Shown: positions 1-8,290 of the stretch, one piece after another
How positions within the stretch are numbered: the stretch's first letter is position 1
How the letters are laid out: every line of letters begins with the position of its first letter
Origin: CAZGMN01 sp964645765
Lineage (GTDB): Bacteria > Acidobacteriota > Aminicenantia > Aminicenantales > Aminicenantaceae
Direction of reading: 5' to 3'
DNA: 64,000 nucleotides
NCBI GenBank assembly: GCA_964645765.1
Contig: CAZYBE010000001.1
Location: forward strand, 163,733 to 227,732
Program-made: the position numbers and the translations under genes
Notes under the pieces: model-generated
What the model saw: the letters and a program-made list of their open reading frames with translations, nothing else
What the model was told of the DNA's origin: nothing
Database searches by the model: none

Positions 1-255
1 AGGGCCCTTATACCCTCAACTCTATGTTAGGGAGAAATCTCCCACTGGAGCAGAATATGGGCCGCGGGAAGCTGTCATGGATTTCTCCGGGCTGAGCCTC
101 AAAGCAGGCTTCAAGATAAAATTTTAGCGTCTTTCTCAAAGCTCCTTTGGCTAGAAATCATCCCAAATTCCGAGATGAGAGTGGGGGGTTGGCGATTCTT
201 TCCATTGGCCATAGTGCTTCTCAGCTGCCGAAAGGAGCGCGGCAATCCCTCAGAA

Positions 256-927
256 TTATGGATTAACTGCCTTTTCTTTCTTCTTTAAAAGAGCCACATG
301 CTGGGAGTGAATTCCTCTAAAAAGGGGGAAAATCCTGATGACGTTAAAATCGGCAGCCCTGACTTCCTCATAAAACTCCTTGCGGGAGATCATCTTTATC
401 ATGGTCTTGCTCTTCTTGACCCTTCGCCTCAGCTTCCTTTGAAGAGAATGAAGCCAATTCCTCTGGTAATAAGAAAGAACCAACCAGTCTGAGCAGACAC
501 GGGAAAACTCGCTGAGAATCGATTCTCGCTCCTTCTTCTCATGAAGATGATGGAAAAACCGCATGGAAAAAAGAACGCTGAATGCGTCATTCTTGAAAGG
601 CAAGCCTTGCTTGGCATCGGCCACGACTGCGGAATGAAGATGCGATTCTCCGCTTTTCTCCGTCGCCCTCTTCACCATGTGATAAGAGAGGTCGCTGCTC
701 ACGAGAGAGGACCCCTTGTCGAGAAGAAGGCGGGAAAATCGGCCATAGCCGCAGGGGAGGTCCAGGACGCGGAGAGAGCCGCCGCCCAATTCCTGGAGAA
801 TCTTTCTCAGAATTCTCTTCTCTCTGCGATCAACAAGCTTCTGGTCTTGCCCCCTGTACCTCCGCTTCTCGTATTCCTCAACCTCATGCTTTTCAAAAGG
901 GGGATTTGATGACGTCCGGATATTCAT
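256..927 (-). CDS. Class I SAM-dependent methyltransferase
   Basis: A 223-residue protein with the Rossmann-type methyltransferase core. Motif I (VLDLPCGYG, about residues 54-62) binds the S-adenosylmethionine methionine moiety, SSDLS (about 77-81) supplies the acidic ribose contact, and a VADAKQGLPF-like motif follows near residue 103, as in the Methyltransf_11 family. The C-terminal third is very basic (RKLRRRVKKSK), which may contact a phosphorylated or membrane-bound substrate; that is inference. The substrate is unknown. It stands alone at the left edge, so its operon partners may lie outside the window. The stop is followed downstream by about 250 bases in which I see no gene. Confidence 0.8.
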   Translation of the reverse strand: MNIRTSSNPPFEKHEVEEYEKRRYRGQDQKLVDRREKRILRKILQELGGGSLRVLDLPCGYGRFSRLLLDKGSSLVSSDLSYHMVKRATEKSGESHLHSAVVADAKQGLPFKNDAFSVLFSMRFFHHLHEKKERESILSEFSRVCSDWLVLSYYQRNWLHSLQRKLRRRVKKSKTMIKMISRKEFYEEVRAADFNVIRIFPLFRGIHSQHVALLKKKEKAVNP

Positions 928-1091
928 GTTTTTTAATTGAAAAAGAATTGATTCATCAATGGCTTTGATACTGATTGTTAAAAATTCTATTCATTTATAC
1001 CTCAGATGGGCTCTCGAGGCAAGAAAGCCGAAGAGATGATCATCCTTTATTGTTGAGACCTTACTCATTTTTATGATATAAATGAAAACAA

Positions 1092-1541
1092 ATGAGAAGT
1101 AAAATTTCCGGCATGAACAAGATACTTCAAAAATATGGAGTTATTTTGGCCTACCTTTTTGGGTCGCAGAAAGACTCCGGAATGAAATACTTGCACGGAC
1201 AAAGCGTGGAAATCGAAGAGGGGTCAGATTTGGATATTGCCCTCTTGTTCCAAAGCGCTCCTTCGCACATCTATAGACTCTATGGAAATATTTTTTATGA
1301 TTTATCAACTCTTTTCGAGCCATTCAACGTGGACATTGTCTTCCTTCATGAGGTCAATTTCCTCTTGAAATTTGAAATCATCAACGGCCATCGCATTTTT
1401 GCCCAGGATGAAGATTTTGCTGACGAATATGAAGAAAATATCATAAAATTCGCTTCTGACCTTTTCTTTAAAAGGAAAATGTTTGAAAAAGATTTCTATG
1501 AGGCAATTGAAAATGGTTATTTCGAAATTGAACTTAAATAA
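1092..1541 (+). CDS. mntA: MntA-like nucleotidyltransferase antitoxin
   Basis: A 149-residue minimal nucleotidyltransferase of the DNA polymerase beta superfamily. The nucleotide-binding GS is at residues 24-25, the catalytic pair lies in GSDLDIALLF (Asp46, Asp48) and the third carboxylate is in NVDIVFL (Asp81). The stretch between GS and DLD is longer than the usual ten residues and carries a second GS right before DLD. It overlaps by 29 bases the following HEPN-domain gene, the usual order of MntA/HepT type VII toxin-antitoxin systems, in which MntA AMPylates a tyrosine of HepT. That reaction is family knowledge; here only motifs and context are seen. An internal ATG at 1113 is a possible alternative start. 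Confidence 0.82.
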   Translation: MRSKISGMNKILQKYGVILAYLFGSQKDSGMKYLHGQSVEIEEGSDLDIALLFQSAPSHIYRLYGNIFYDLSTLFEPFNVDIVFLHEVNFLLKFEIINGHRIFAQDEDFADEYEENIIKFASDLFFKRKMFEKDFYEAIENGYFEIELK

Positions 1542-2117
1542 GATCCATGAGAATCTGAATCTCATCGGGGAATTCCTTGAAAAACTAAAAAGGCTTTCAA
1601 AGCTTCCCAAAGACGATTTTCTCAGCGATGAAAGAAATCCAGCCGCTGCTGAAAGTTTCTTAAGAAGATGCATTGAAGCCATTTTTGATGTCGGAAGGCA
1701 TATTTTATCCAAGAGCTTTTCTTTCCGAAGCCTTGAATACAGGGAAGTGGCAAAAGAATTGGGCGATAAAGGAATCGTATCAAAAGAATACTCAAAAATT
1801 CTCGCAAAAATGGCTGGTTATAGAAACAGGATGGTTCACTTCTACAAAGAAATTTTGCCCGAAGAGCTTTATGATATTCTACAGAATGAATTGATCGATA
1901 TCGAAAAATTTATTAAAGAAATGGATANNNNNNNNNNNNNNNNNNNNNNNNNNNNNNNNNNNNNNNNNNNNNNNNNNNNNNNNNNNNNNNNNNNNNNNNN
2001 NNNNNNNNNNNNNNNNNNNNNNNNNNNGATATTCTACAGAATGAATTGATCGATATCGAAAAATTTATTAAAGAAATGGATATTTTCATAAAAAAATACA
2101 GAGATAAAGCTGACTAA
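1513..2117 (+). CDS. hepT: HepT-like HEPN ribonuclease toxin, interrupted by an assembly gap
   Basis: An all-helical HEPN (DUF86-type) protein. The toxin signature R-x4-H-x-Y is intact as RNRMVHFY (Arg104, His109, Tyr111 counted from the ATG at 1513). This motif forms the RNase active site, and its tyrosine is the residue modified by MntA in characterised pairs. The start at 1513 overlaps mntA by 29 bases, implying translational coupling. The reading frame runs into 100 Ns at 1928-2027. The 55 bases before and after the Ns are identical, and collapsing that duplication gives one uninterrupted frame of 149 residues ending at the TAA at 2115-2117, the normal HepT size. The toxin is therefore probably intact in the organism. 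Confidence 0.82.
1928..2027. other. Assembly gap flanked by an exact 55-base duplication
   Basis: There are 100 Ns between two identical 55-base blocks at 1873-1927 and 2028-2082. The Ns look like a fixed-size scaffold filler joining two contig ends that really overlap. The duplication encodes the same HepT residues twice, so it is an artefact and not a biological repeat. Confidence 0.9.
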
Positions 2118-2202
2118 GAGTTTTGTTGGCAATTCAATCATCGCGGTGACATTTTAATTATTTCGTCTGGGTTGGCGAGTAAAAGACTATTTTGGATCAT
2201 AA

Positions 2203-3111
2203 ATGATTGAAAATAATATTATTGAAATCATGAAGGAAAGAAAATCTCTGACAGGCAAAGAATTGCTGGAAGAGAGCCATACCGACGAGCTTTCGCTCTG
2301 GCGAGCGTGCAATAAATCTCAAGGAATCATGTTGAGGGTCGTCGGAAGAAGATATCTGCGCTTCGACCGGACTGTCAAAGAGTATGCAAGGCTTTCGCCG
2401 TCGATAAAGAGGGAATTCTTGACCTACACAGTCTGCGGATTGAAAGAAAATTCAGAGGAAATCGAGGATAAAGCAAAAGACTTCGGACAAAAGATAAAAG
2501 AAACAAGCAAGGCGAAATACAATCTGGCAAAAAAAATAATATCAGGAATAGTGAAAGGCAACGAGCACAAGGAAGAAATCGAAAAAAATGTCTGTTTCAT
2601 TATCGCCGGAGATATCGTTTACAATATGGCCCATTTAGAGCCAAGGCCGGAGAAAAGCACCGGAGAGCTGGTCAAAGGCTCAGACCTGGACATTGTCATC
2701 ATAACTGAAGACACGTTACCCAAAAAGATAGTGGAAGAGCTTGACAGCAAAATCTACAAGGAAAAATACAGGTATCTCACAGACCCGGATTTTCGCGAGG
2801 AAATTGATTATGTCATCAAAGATATCTCGAAAATAAAGGAGCAATTAAATTTTGACAGTCTCGAGAGGATGATTGCCTCGAAGCTTCTCTATGAAGGAAA
2901 ACTCCTCTACGGCAGCCAGAGGATGTTTGAGAACATTAAGAAAATGCTCTCTGAAAGAAAAATAGATGATAAACTGGCCGAATTGGAAAAGAAGGCAAAA
3001 ATAAATAGATTAGAGGCTATTTCATGCCTGCTTGAAGGCGGCGATAAACCTTTGAGCCCGGAGTGGATGAATCTTTTTTACACCCAGGAAGAAATAGAAG
3101 AAATCTTTTAA
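2203..3111 (+). CDS. Nucleotidyltransferase-domain protein with N-terminal winged-helix region
   Basis: A 302-residue protein. Residues 1-60 look like a winged-helix DNA-binding domain (ERKSLTGKELLEES, then a basic stretch ending GRRYLRFD). Residues 60-120 are charged and probably helical. From about residue 130 comes a nucleotidyltransferase core with GSDLDIVII, and EEIDYVI later provides a third acidic residue. The usual GS of this superfamily is replaced by GD (IIAGDIVYN), and as in the MntA at 1092 there is a long insert before DLD. The C-terminal part is helical. It follows the MntA/HepT pair by about 85 bases and may be a regulator or a stand-alone antitoxin-like enzyme. Function is not established. 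Confidence 0.6.
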   Translation: MIENNIIEIMKERKSLTGKELLEESHTDELSLWRACNKSQGIMLRVVGRRYLRFDRTVKEYARLSPSIKREFLTYTVCGLKENSEEIEDKAKDFGQKIKETSKAKYNLAKKIISGIVKGNEHKEEIEKNVCFIIAGDIVYNMAHLEPRPEKSTGELVKGSDLDIVIITEDTLPKKIVEELDSKIYKEKYRYLTDPDFREEIDYVIKDISKIKEQLNFDSLERMIASKLLYEGKLLYGSQRMFENIKKMLSERKIDDKLAELEKKAKINRLEAISCLLEGGDKPLSPEWMNLFYTQEEIEEIF

Positions 3112-3147
3112 AGTCCTGACTGCGACACTTTTATTATTGCGGTTGTA

Positions 3148-3921
3148 TTAGTCTTCAATATTCTTTAACCTCGAAGCAGCACCTCTGTCTAAAACGACGG
3201 TCACCCTGCCGGAGTGAATCTGAATGGCTGAGCCGGTGATTTGAGAAGTTATGGGACCCTCAAGGGCTTTGGCCGCAATTTTTGCTTTTCTCTTTCCGTT
3301 CGCTAAAAGGAGCAAATGCCTCATTTCCAGGATGGTCCCGATGCCCAGGGTAAGAGCAAGTGGAGGCATCTCTTCCCTTTTTATCCCTGTTTTCTTAAAA
3401 AAGCTCTCGAAGTTATCATCGAGAGTTTCCTTGGTTAAAGCTTGAATCCTTGTCCTCGAGGAAAGGGATGAGCCTGGCTCATTGAAGGCCAGGTGGCCAT
3501 TGCGGCCAATCCCCAGAATCTGGAGGTCGATTCCACCAGCCCTTTTGATCTCCTCTTCATACCATGCACAGTACTTTTCAGGCTCTTTAGCAAGCCCATC
3601 AAGAATCTTAATATTCTCTTTTTTAATGTTGACCTGCTTGAAAAGCTCTTCGTGCAAAAATCGAGCAAAGCTCCGGTCTTTGTCGTACGGCTTGCTGAGG
3701 TCTATTCCCAATCCAAGATATTCATCAACGTTGAAAGCTTTAACGCCTGAAAAATCAAGCCCTTCTCTGTGCATTCTTATCAGCTCCTTATAGGTTCCTA
3801 TCGGAGTTGCTCCTGCTGAAAAACCGAGAATACAATCAAGCTTGGACCTTACAAGCTCGGCAATAATTTTTGCCGCCTGCTGACTCATCCCATCATAATT
3901 TTCTTTAACAATGACATTCAT
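3148..3921 (-). CDS. nagB: Glucosamine-6-phosphate deaminase
   Basis: A 257-residue cytosolic enzyme of the NagB/6-phosphogluconolactonase fold that converts glucosamine 6-phosphate to fructose 6-phosphate and ammonia. GFSAGATPIGTY (about residues 33-44) is the phosphate loop, FNVDEYLGL carries the catalytic aspartate region and ILGIGRNGHLAFNEPG is the signature segment with the catalytic histidine, followed by a TLGIGTIL segment. Length matches bacterial NagB. It is convergent with the gene at 2203 and lies alone on its strand apart from the distant polysaccharide genes upstream. It would link amino-sugar catabolism to glycolysis. No allosteric-site claim can be made from the sequence alone. 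Confidence 0.93.
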   Translation of the reverse strand: MNVIVKENYDGMSQQAAKIIAELVRSKLDCILGFSAGATPIGTYKELIRMHREGLDFSGVKAFNVDEYLGLGIDLSKPYDKDRSFARFLHEELFKQVNIKKENIKILDGLAKEPEKYCAWYEEEIKRAGGIDLQILGIGRNGHLAFNEPGSSLSSRTRIQALTKETLDDNFESFFKKTGIKREEMPPLALTLGIGTILEMRHLLLLANGKRKAKIAAKALEGPITSQITGSAIQIHSGRVTVVLDRGAASRLKNIED

Positions 3922-4161
3922 ACGGTCTTCTCATAGAAAAAGGAGAAAGTCCCCAAAAAAGGGGGCTATCCCAGTGCTGTCCCAACGTTGATTTTCAAAA
4001 TCTGTGTAATCTTATTAATATCAATATATTAAAAAAGAAAGTTACCGTAATCGATTTGAAATGAATTTCATTTTATGGTCATTCTACTTTCGATGTCAAT
4101 CGACAGAAGTGTCATTTAAAAATTAAAAGTGGACTGCAAAATGGGGACAGGCCACTTTTGG

Positions 4162-4183
4162 AAAAAGGGGACTGTCCCCTTTA
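4162..4183. repeat. GGGGAC/GTCCCC palindromic repeat
   Basis: A copy of the dispersed palindrome, AAAGGGGAC-T-GTCCCCTTT, in the otherwise empty 3922-4188 interval between two minus-strand genes. A related half-element (GGGGACAGGCCACTTTT) lies directly upstream at 4143-4159. No gene is visible in the interval. Confidence 0.85.
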
Positions 4184-4188
4184 TTCCT

Positions 4189-5475
4189 TTATTCAAAAAA
4201 GATGTATCTTGGGCTAGGGGTGATGTTTATCCGACTGTCCTTGAAGGCAATTTCCTCTCCATCCCGGCTCAAAACCCTGACAATTTGCCTTGGAAAATCA
4301 TAATCACAATCTCCGCGCTTCGTCCAGCAGACTGCAAGACTTTCCGAAAAAAGGGGACTGTCCCCTTTTTTGAAGCAAAATATCAATGCCTGATGATGCG
4401 CTATCTTCCCTGTAAAAGTACTCCCTTCAAGGAGCTTGACCATAGCCTTCATGGCAAAAAAAGCAGGCCGCTTCCTCCACTTCTTGCCGCGGCTGTCGAT
4501 AAGGCCGTAGCCTGGGGCCACAAGCTGCCACCAGTAAATTCTCTTCACAAATCCGCTGGCAAGGCAAGGGACAAAATAGCGGACAAGATAGTCAGCCTGC
4601 TCTTCCTCCGATACATTCGGCTTTCCTGATGCCGGGGAGTACTTTCCTGTCCCTTTCAAAGGCCAATTGACCTCGGTTATCCACACCTCCTTATCCTGGC
4701 CGATGGAGCCATCCACCACAGCCTTGAGCAAAGCGGCTTTCTTCGATGCATCCCAGCCAAATTGCTTATTCTCTGGAGCGCCCATCCTGTCGACATAAAG
4801 AAGAGAGCTCACTTTTTCAAAGGGAACAGCATTCAGAACCGGCGGGTAGAGATGAAACTCAAAATCAATCACAGCCGGGCCGACGAGCTTAACCCTATAT
4901 TTTTCAGACAGAGGCAGGGCTGGCCGGGCAAGCTTCAGGTATTCCCTGTAATCCCAGACTCCCCATTTTGTCCTGTTCCAGGCATGGCCAATCTCAAAAA
5001 ACGATGAAAGCTTATTGAAGCGGGAGAAGACATCTTCCAGAAATCTCTGCCAACTTAAAGGGTTGAGGACATCATTCCTTTGCTGGACAAGGGCAGCGGT
5101 GAGCTCAATCCCCTGCCCTGAGAGTCGCTCAAAGAACTTTTCAAAAGTGCCGAGCTTATCCTTTTCCCAGGAGGGAACTCTGACCAGGCTCTTCCGGACT
5201 TCCACTTCTTTCAAGAGCTCAAGAATTTCCTCGTCTCTGTCCGTTGAAGGGGAGACAGAAACGGCAAAGGGCTCTTCTATCCGCACCTGGTCTTTATACA
5301 TCTTCTTCCGATATTTATGGTAAAGGGAAAGGATAGGAACAGCTCTGCGAAGGTTTGAGGCGATAAGGCCGAAATAGCTTCCTGCGTATTTTAAATGATG
5401 ACGAAGCCTCTCCTCTCTCAAGGCCACATTGTGCGGCTGGTCAGCATAAGGATTCCAGCGGAATTCAAAGCTCAT
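4189..5475 (-). CDS. Glycoside-hydrolase-like TIM-barrel protein
   Basis: A 428-residue protein resembling clan GH-A barrels of the GH39 type. A putative acid/base glutamate lies in FFEIGHAWNR (Glu161), and a putative nucleophile at the end of a beta strand lies in WITEVNWP (Glu268), followed by the aromatic segment IYWWQLVAPGYGL. There is no signal peptide, so a cytoplasmic role or non-classical location is likely. It starts one base after the stop of the kinase at 5477, so the two are one transcription unit. A perfect palindromic repeat sits inside the reading frame near residues 369-376 and adds FKKGDSPLF. The likely substrate, a cell-surface glycan or its precursor, is inference. Confidence 0.6.
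   Translation of the reverse strand: MSFEFRWNPYADQPHNVALREERLRHHLKYAGSYFGLIASNLRRAVPILSLYHKYRKKMYKDQVRIEEPFAVSVSPSTDRDEEILELLKEVEVRKSLVRVPSWEKDKLGTFEKFFERLSGQGIELTAALVQQRNDVLNPLSWQRFLEDVFSRFNKLSSFFEIGHAWNRTKWGVWDYREYLKLARPALPLSEKYRVKLVGPAVIDFEFHLYPPVLNAVPFEKVSSLLYVDRMGAPENKQFGWDASKKAALLKAVVDGSIGQDKEVWITEVNWPLKGTGKYSPASGKPNVSEEEQADYLVRYFVPCLASGFVKRIYWWQLVAPGYGLIDSRGKKWRKRPAFFAMKAMVKLLEGSTFTGKIAHHQALIFCFKKGDSPLFSESLAVCWTKRGDCDYDFPRQIVRVLSRDGEEIAFKDSRINITPSPRYIFFE
4347..4371. repeat. Perfect palindromic repeat inside a coding region
   Basis: Twelve-base arms AAAAAAGGGGAC and GTCCCCTTTTTT around a single central T. It lies within the 3' part of the glycosidase-like gene and is read through in frame on the minus strand. 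It belongs to the same family as the copies at 4162, 23135 and elsewhere. Confidence 0.93.
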
Positions 5476-5476
5476 C

Positions 5477-6301
5477 TTACTGAATCTTTAGCTTTCGACT
5501 CAGCTTTCTCAACCTGAGCTTCTTTTTAAGCGCGACAAACTGAGTGTAAGCTATCTTATTTATTCTATACCAAAACAAGACGCATCCCTTCACCTGGCCT
5601 GTTCCAAGGTATTGCTCCAGAAAAAGGCGTTGAAACTCAGGAGGAATGCCGAGGCGGATGAGATTCTTGATCCTTTTCAAAAGCCCAATCCGACGCTTGA
5701 CCTTAATGCGGTTGGTGTCGACGAAATAAAACCTGAACTCTCCTCGTTCGTCCTTGCGCACTAAAATATTACCATCAGAAAGGTCATGGTGGAGTATACC
5801 TTTTTTATGGCAGAAAGAAAGATATTGGCTCAGCGCAGCGAGGAGCTGGCGAAGCTCCGAAGAGGGGAGTTGACGAAAAAGGAAGCGGATCTCCTGGAAG
5901 CCTATTATTCTTTCTGCGAGAAAAAAGTTCTGCTCCAGGAAGAGCCCCTTTCTCTTCTCCAGATAGGCCACAGGAGGAGGTGTCTCAATCCCTCTTTCGA
6001 CGAGAGCACAAGCTCCCTGCCAGGACTTAAAGGCTTTTCCGGGAAGAAAGACGTTCTTCAGCCTGTTCACTCCGATAGAATGAAATTCCTTGATAACAAT
6101 ATCGGCCTTAGTTCCATCAGCCCGGGGCAGGACAACCACAGCCACCCGATTTCGCCCTTCGAGCAGGATTTCGGTTTTTTGTTCGTTTATAAGACGATGG
6201 CAGTCAGATATGGCCTTGAGGAAATAAGGATGATTGTATCCAGCCTGGATTTTGCCTCTAAGCGGGGGCAGGAAAAGGGAAAGGCCGAATTCTTTTTTCA
6301 T
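5477..6301 (-). CDS. Kdo/WaaP-type lipopolysaccharide core kinase
   Basis: A 274-residue protein-kinase-like enzyme. An ATP-binding lysine is in IVIKEF (Lys71). The catalytic loop is HHDLSDGNIL (Asp173, Asn178), and the metal-binding aspartate is in FVDTNRIK (Asp195), replacing the DFG of protein kinases as in the WaaP/KdkA/InaA group. These enzymes phosphorylate Kdo or heptose of the LPS inner core at the inner membrane. The very basic C-terminus (LKKKLRLRKLSRKLK) could bind membrane or LPS phosphates. It lies one base from the glycosidase-like gene and downstream of a GT4 gene, which supports a role in core assembly. The exact acceptor is unknown. Confidence 0.78.
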   Translation of the reverse strand: MKKEFGLSLFLPPLRGKIQAGYNHPYFLKAISDCHRLINEQKTEILLEGRNRVAVVVLPRADGTKADIVIKEFHSIGVNRLKNVFLPGKAFKSWQGACALVERGIETPPPVAYLEKRKGLFLEQNFFLAERIIGFQEIRFLFRQLPSSELRQLLAALSQYLSFCHKKGILHHDLSDGNILVRKDERGEFRFYFVDTNRIKVKRRIGLLKRIKNLIRLGIPPEFQRLFLEQYLGTGQVKGCVLFWYRINKIAYTQFVALKKKLRLRKLSRKLKIQ

Positions 6302-6427
6302 ATATTTTTTCCCATAAATTGAGGATGATGTAGCAATTTAAGTTGTCGGGTCTGAACAATTTCTTTCTTCATAGATTTTTATTTATGAAATTTGTGCTTT
6401 AAGTTGCCACTGGACAATCTTTTTTTA

Positions 6428-7522
6428 TCACATTTTTCTTTCTATGTGAGCTTTAAAATTTTTTTCAATTATGCCAATTAGAGCGCGACCGATAGCCTTC
6501 GGAGAAAAATCCCTGCTTACGAGCTCGAAGCCTTTTTCGACAATCCTCTCTCTTAAATCCGCATCTCTTCTGAGCTCAAGAATGGCTTTGGCCAGGAGCT
6601 CAGGCTCAAGCTCATCAACCAGAAAAATATTCTCCCTGTGTTTAAAAAATTCTTCTACAGCAGGGGTGCGGGCTGTGATGACAGGCTTTTTCATGCCCAT
6701 TGCCTGAAATATCTTATGAGGCACAACGCGCCTTGCCTTTTCTGTTTTCCCAAAGATTCCAAGGCAGATATCCGAAGAGGCAATCCTCTGGGGAAGCTCG
6801 CGCTGCGGGAGCCAGCCTTCAAATTGAACGTTGCTCAAGCCGAGCTCTGAAGCAAGCGCCCTCGCCCGAGGGAGCGTCTGCCCTGAGCCGATAAGTCTGA
6901 ACCTGATTAATGCCTCTTCAGAAGAGATGATTCTCGCAGCTTCGAGGATGAGCTCCACGCCATGAAGGGGAAGAAATGAGCCGAAAAATAAGACGGTGAA
7001 CTGCTCTTCTTTTCTCATGACTGCAGGAGGCCTGTAAAGCTCATCATCATAGCCGACTGGCAGTATTTCAACTTTCTCGGGCGGAATACCATAATTCCGG
7101 CAGTAGTAATCTTTGTGAGCACGGGTATCAGCCAGAATAAGGTCCGAGAGCTTGAAAGCCCAGGAATCAATCTTTAAGTTCCATCTTGCCTGCCAGGAAC
7201 CCGGAGGCTTTCTCTTCCAGTCTGTTATTTTCGTCTCGAAGCGAGACGCAAGGGGGTCGAAGATGACTTTTTTGCCTGCCGCAAAGGATAGAATCTTGGC
7301 CAGAGGGACATCCTTCTGGCAGAATTCAGGAACGAAAAAAAAGTCGTATTTTAAAAGATGGCCCAGGCAGCGGGAAATGAGGAATGGATATCTCAGCCAG
7401 AATTTGTATTTTGGCTGAACATGGCACTCAGCAACCTCAACCCCGTTCAGCCTCAGCCCTTTCTTTATGACCGAATTCCTGGGATAGGCGGGGTCATAAG
7501 CTCCAAAGAAACACACCATCAT
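6428..7522 (-). CDS. Family 4 glycosyltransferase
   Basis: A 364-residue GT-B fold enzyme. The C-terminal half has the GT4 donor-binding features: a FFGSFLPLHGVELILEAA segment (compare GxxxxxKGxxxLL), RLIGSG, then NVQFEGWLP, and KIFQAMGMKKPVI, the usual position of the donor phosphate-binding residues. Retaining GT4 enzymes use nucleotide sugars to build LPS core or O-antigen. It is the first gene of the minus-strand set 7522-4189 (GT4, kinase, glycosidase-like), separated from the kinase by about 126 bases. The EX7E glutamates are not canonical (the region reads TPAVEEFFKHRENIF). Donor and acceptor cannot be inferred. Confidence 0.82.
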   Translation of the reverse strand: MMVCFFGAYDPAYPRNSVIKKGLRLNGVEVAECHVQPKYKFWLRYPFLISRCLGHLLKYDFFFVPEFCQKDVPLAKILSFAAGKKVIFDPLASRFETKITDWKRKPPGSWQARWNLKIDSWAFKLSDLILADTRAHKDYYCRNYGIPPEKVEILPVGYDDELYRPPAVMRKEEQFTVLFFGSFLPLHGVELILEAARIISSEEALIRFRLIGSGQTLPRARALASELGLSNVQFEGWLPQRELPQRIASSDICLGIFGKTEKARRVVPHKIFQAMGMKKPVITARTPAVEEFFKHRENIFLVDELEPELLAKAILELRRDADLRERIVEKGFELVSRDFSPKAIGRALIGIIEKNFKAHIERKM

Positions 7523-7607
7523 TTTCGCTAATAGATATCACCCCTCGTCCTTCTCTGTCAACAAACACGAATTTGAAAAAAACTCAGAAATTAATCCTCA
7601 TTTTTAA

Positions 7608-7637
7608 TTGACGTAAAATAATTAAATATAGTATATT
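7608..7637 (+). promoter_or_regulatory. Possible sigma-70 promoter upstream of the PilZ gene
   Basis: TTGACG at 7608-7613 and TATATT at 7632-7637, spacing 18. It lies about 200 bases before the PilZ start. The intervening leader holds only a 29-codon ATG frame near 7656 for which I have no support, and no other gene is seen in 7523-7839. Confidence 0.35.
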
Positions 7638-7839
7638 GTCAAACAGAAGATAAGCATGATAAAAGACCTGCTAAAAAGAATTATTTGCAATAGAGCAAAA
7701 GTTATCGCCGATGAGGACGTATTCCCTATAAATATTTCTAGATAAACATTGACACTTAAGTTTATAAAAGACGAGCGCCGGAATGAGGAATAGATAACCA
7801 ATGAACAAAAAGAATTCTTCAAAGCACCGGGGGTAAAAA

Positions 7840-8217
7840 ATGATAGATATAGACAAGAGAAAATTCCCAAGATTGGGCAAAATATGGGAGCTGGATTACA
7901 GAATCATAAGCTTGGAAGAATTTAAAGAAAACCCTTTAAGAGGTCTTACGGTGAATATTAGCGGAGGGGGAATCTGTTTTGAATCACAGAACGAAATTCC
8001 CAAGGGAACCATGCTCGCTCTTGAATTGAAATCAACGATTTTTCCTTCCTCCATCATTGCCTTGGGAAAGACCATCTGGTGTCACAAGGAAAGCGGAAAG
8101 GACACATATGAGGTGGGCGCCGAGTTCTGGTGGACAGGGTGGAAAGATAACGATGCCCAGAGAGCTGTCGCAGAATACATCGGCAAACAAATCACCCTGT
8201 TGAGCAAGAAAGATTAG
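7840..8217 (+). CDS. PilZ-domain protein
   Basis: A 125-residue single-domain protein. An N-terminal KRKFPR (residues 6-11) corresponds to the RxxxR element, and VNISGGGICF (from residue 38) corresponds to D/NxSxxG. Together these bind cyclic di-GMP in PilZ proteins. The start has a GGGGG Shine-Dalgarno stretch just upstream. It precedes genes for a UDP-amino-uronate precursor, so it may couple cyclic di-GMP to polysaccharide output; this is inference. The first asparagine where aspartate is usual and the slightly altered arginine pair mean that binding must be tested. Confidence 0.75.
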   Translation: MIDIDKRKFPRLGKIWELDYRIISLEEFKENPLRGLTVNISGGGICFESQNEIPKGTMLALELKSTIFPSSIIALGKTIWCHKESGKDTYEVGAEFWWTGWKDNDAQRAVAEYIGKQITLLSKKD

Positions 8218-8290
8218 ACCTGGGGCCCCGCGAAAATATCATAATTTTGTCTTCTCAACTTGTTTTTGGACAGGCTAAAAGCATACTTTT

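Noticed and set aside
541..909. A plus-strand frame of 122 codons
   Set aside because: It is antisense to the methyltransferase at 256-927 and its translation lacks domain features.
1873..2082. A 55-base direct repeat that could be a real duplication or mobile-element scar
   Set aside because: It flanks exactly 100 Ns, and collapsing it restores the HepT frame, so it is best explained as contig overlap.
7656..7745. A 29-codon frame in the leader before the PilZ gene
   Set aside because: It has no homologue I recognise and no clear ribosome-binding site, so it is not called.
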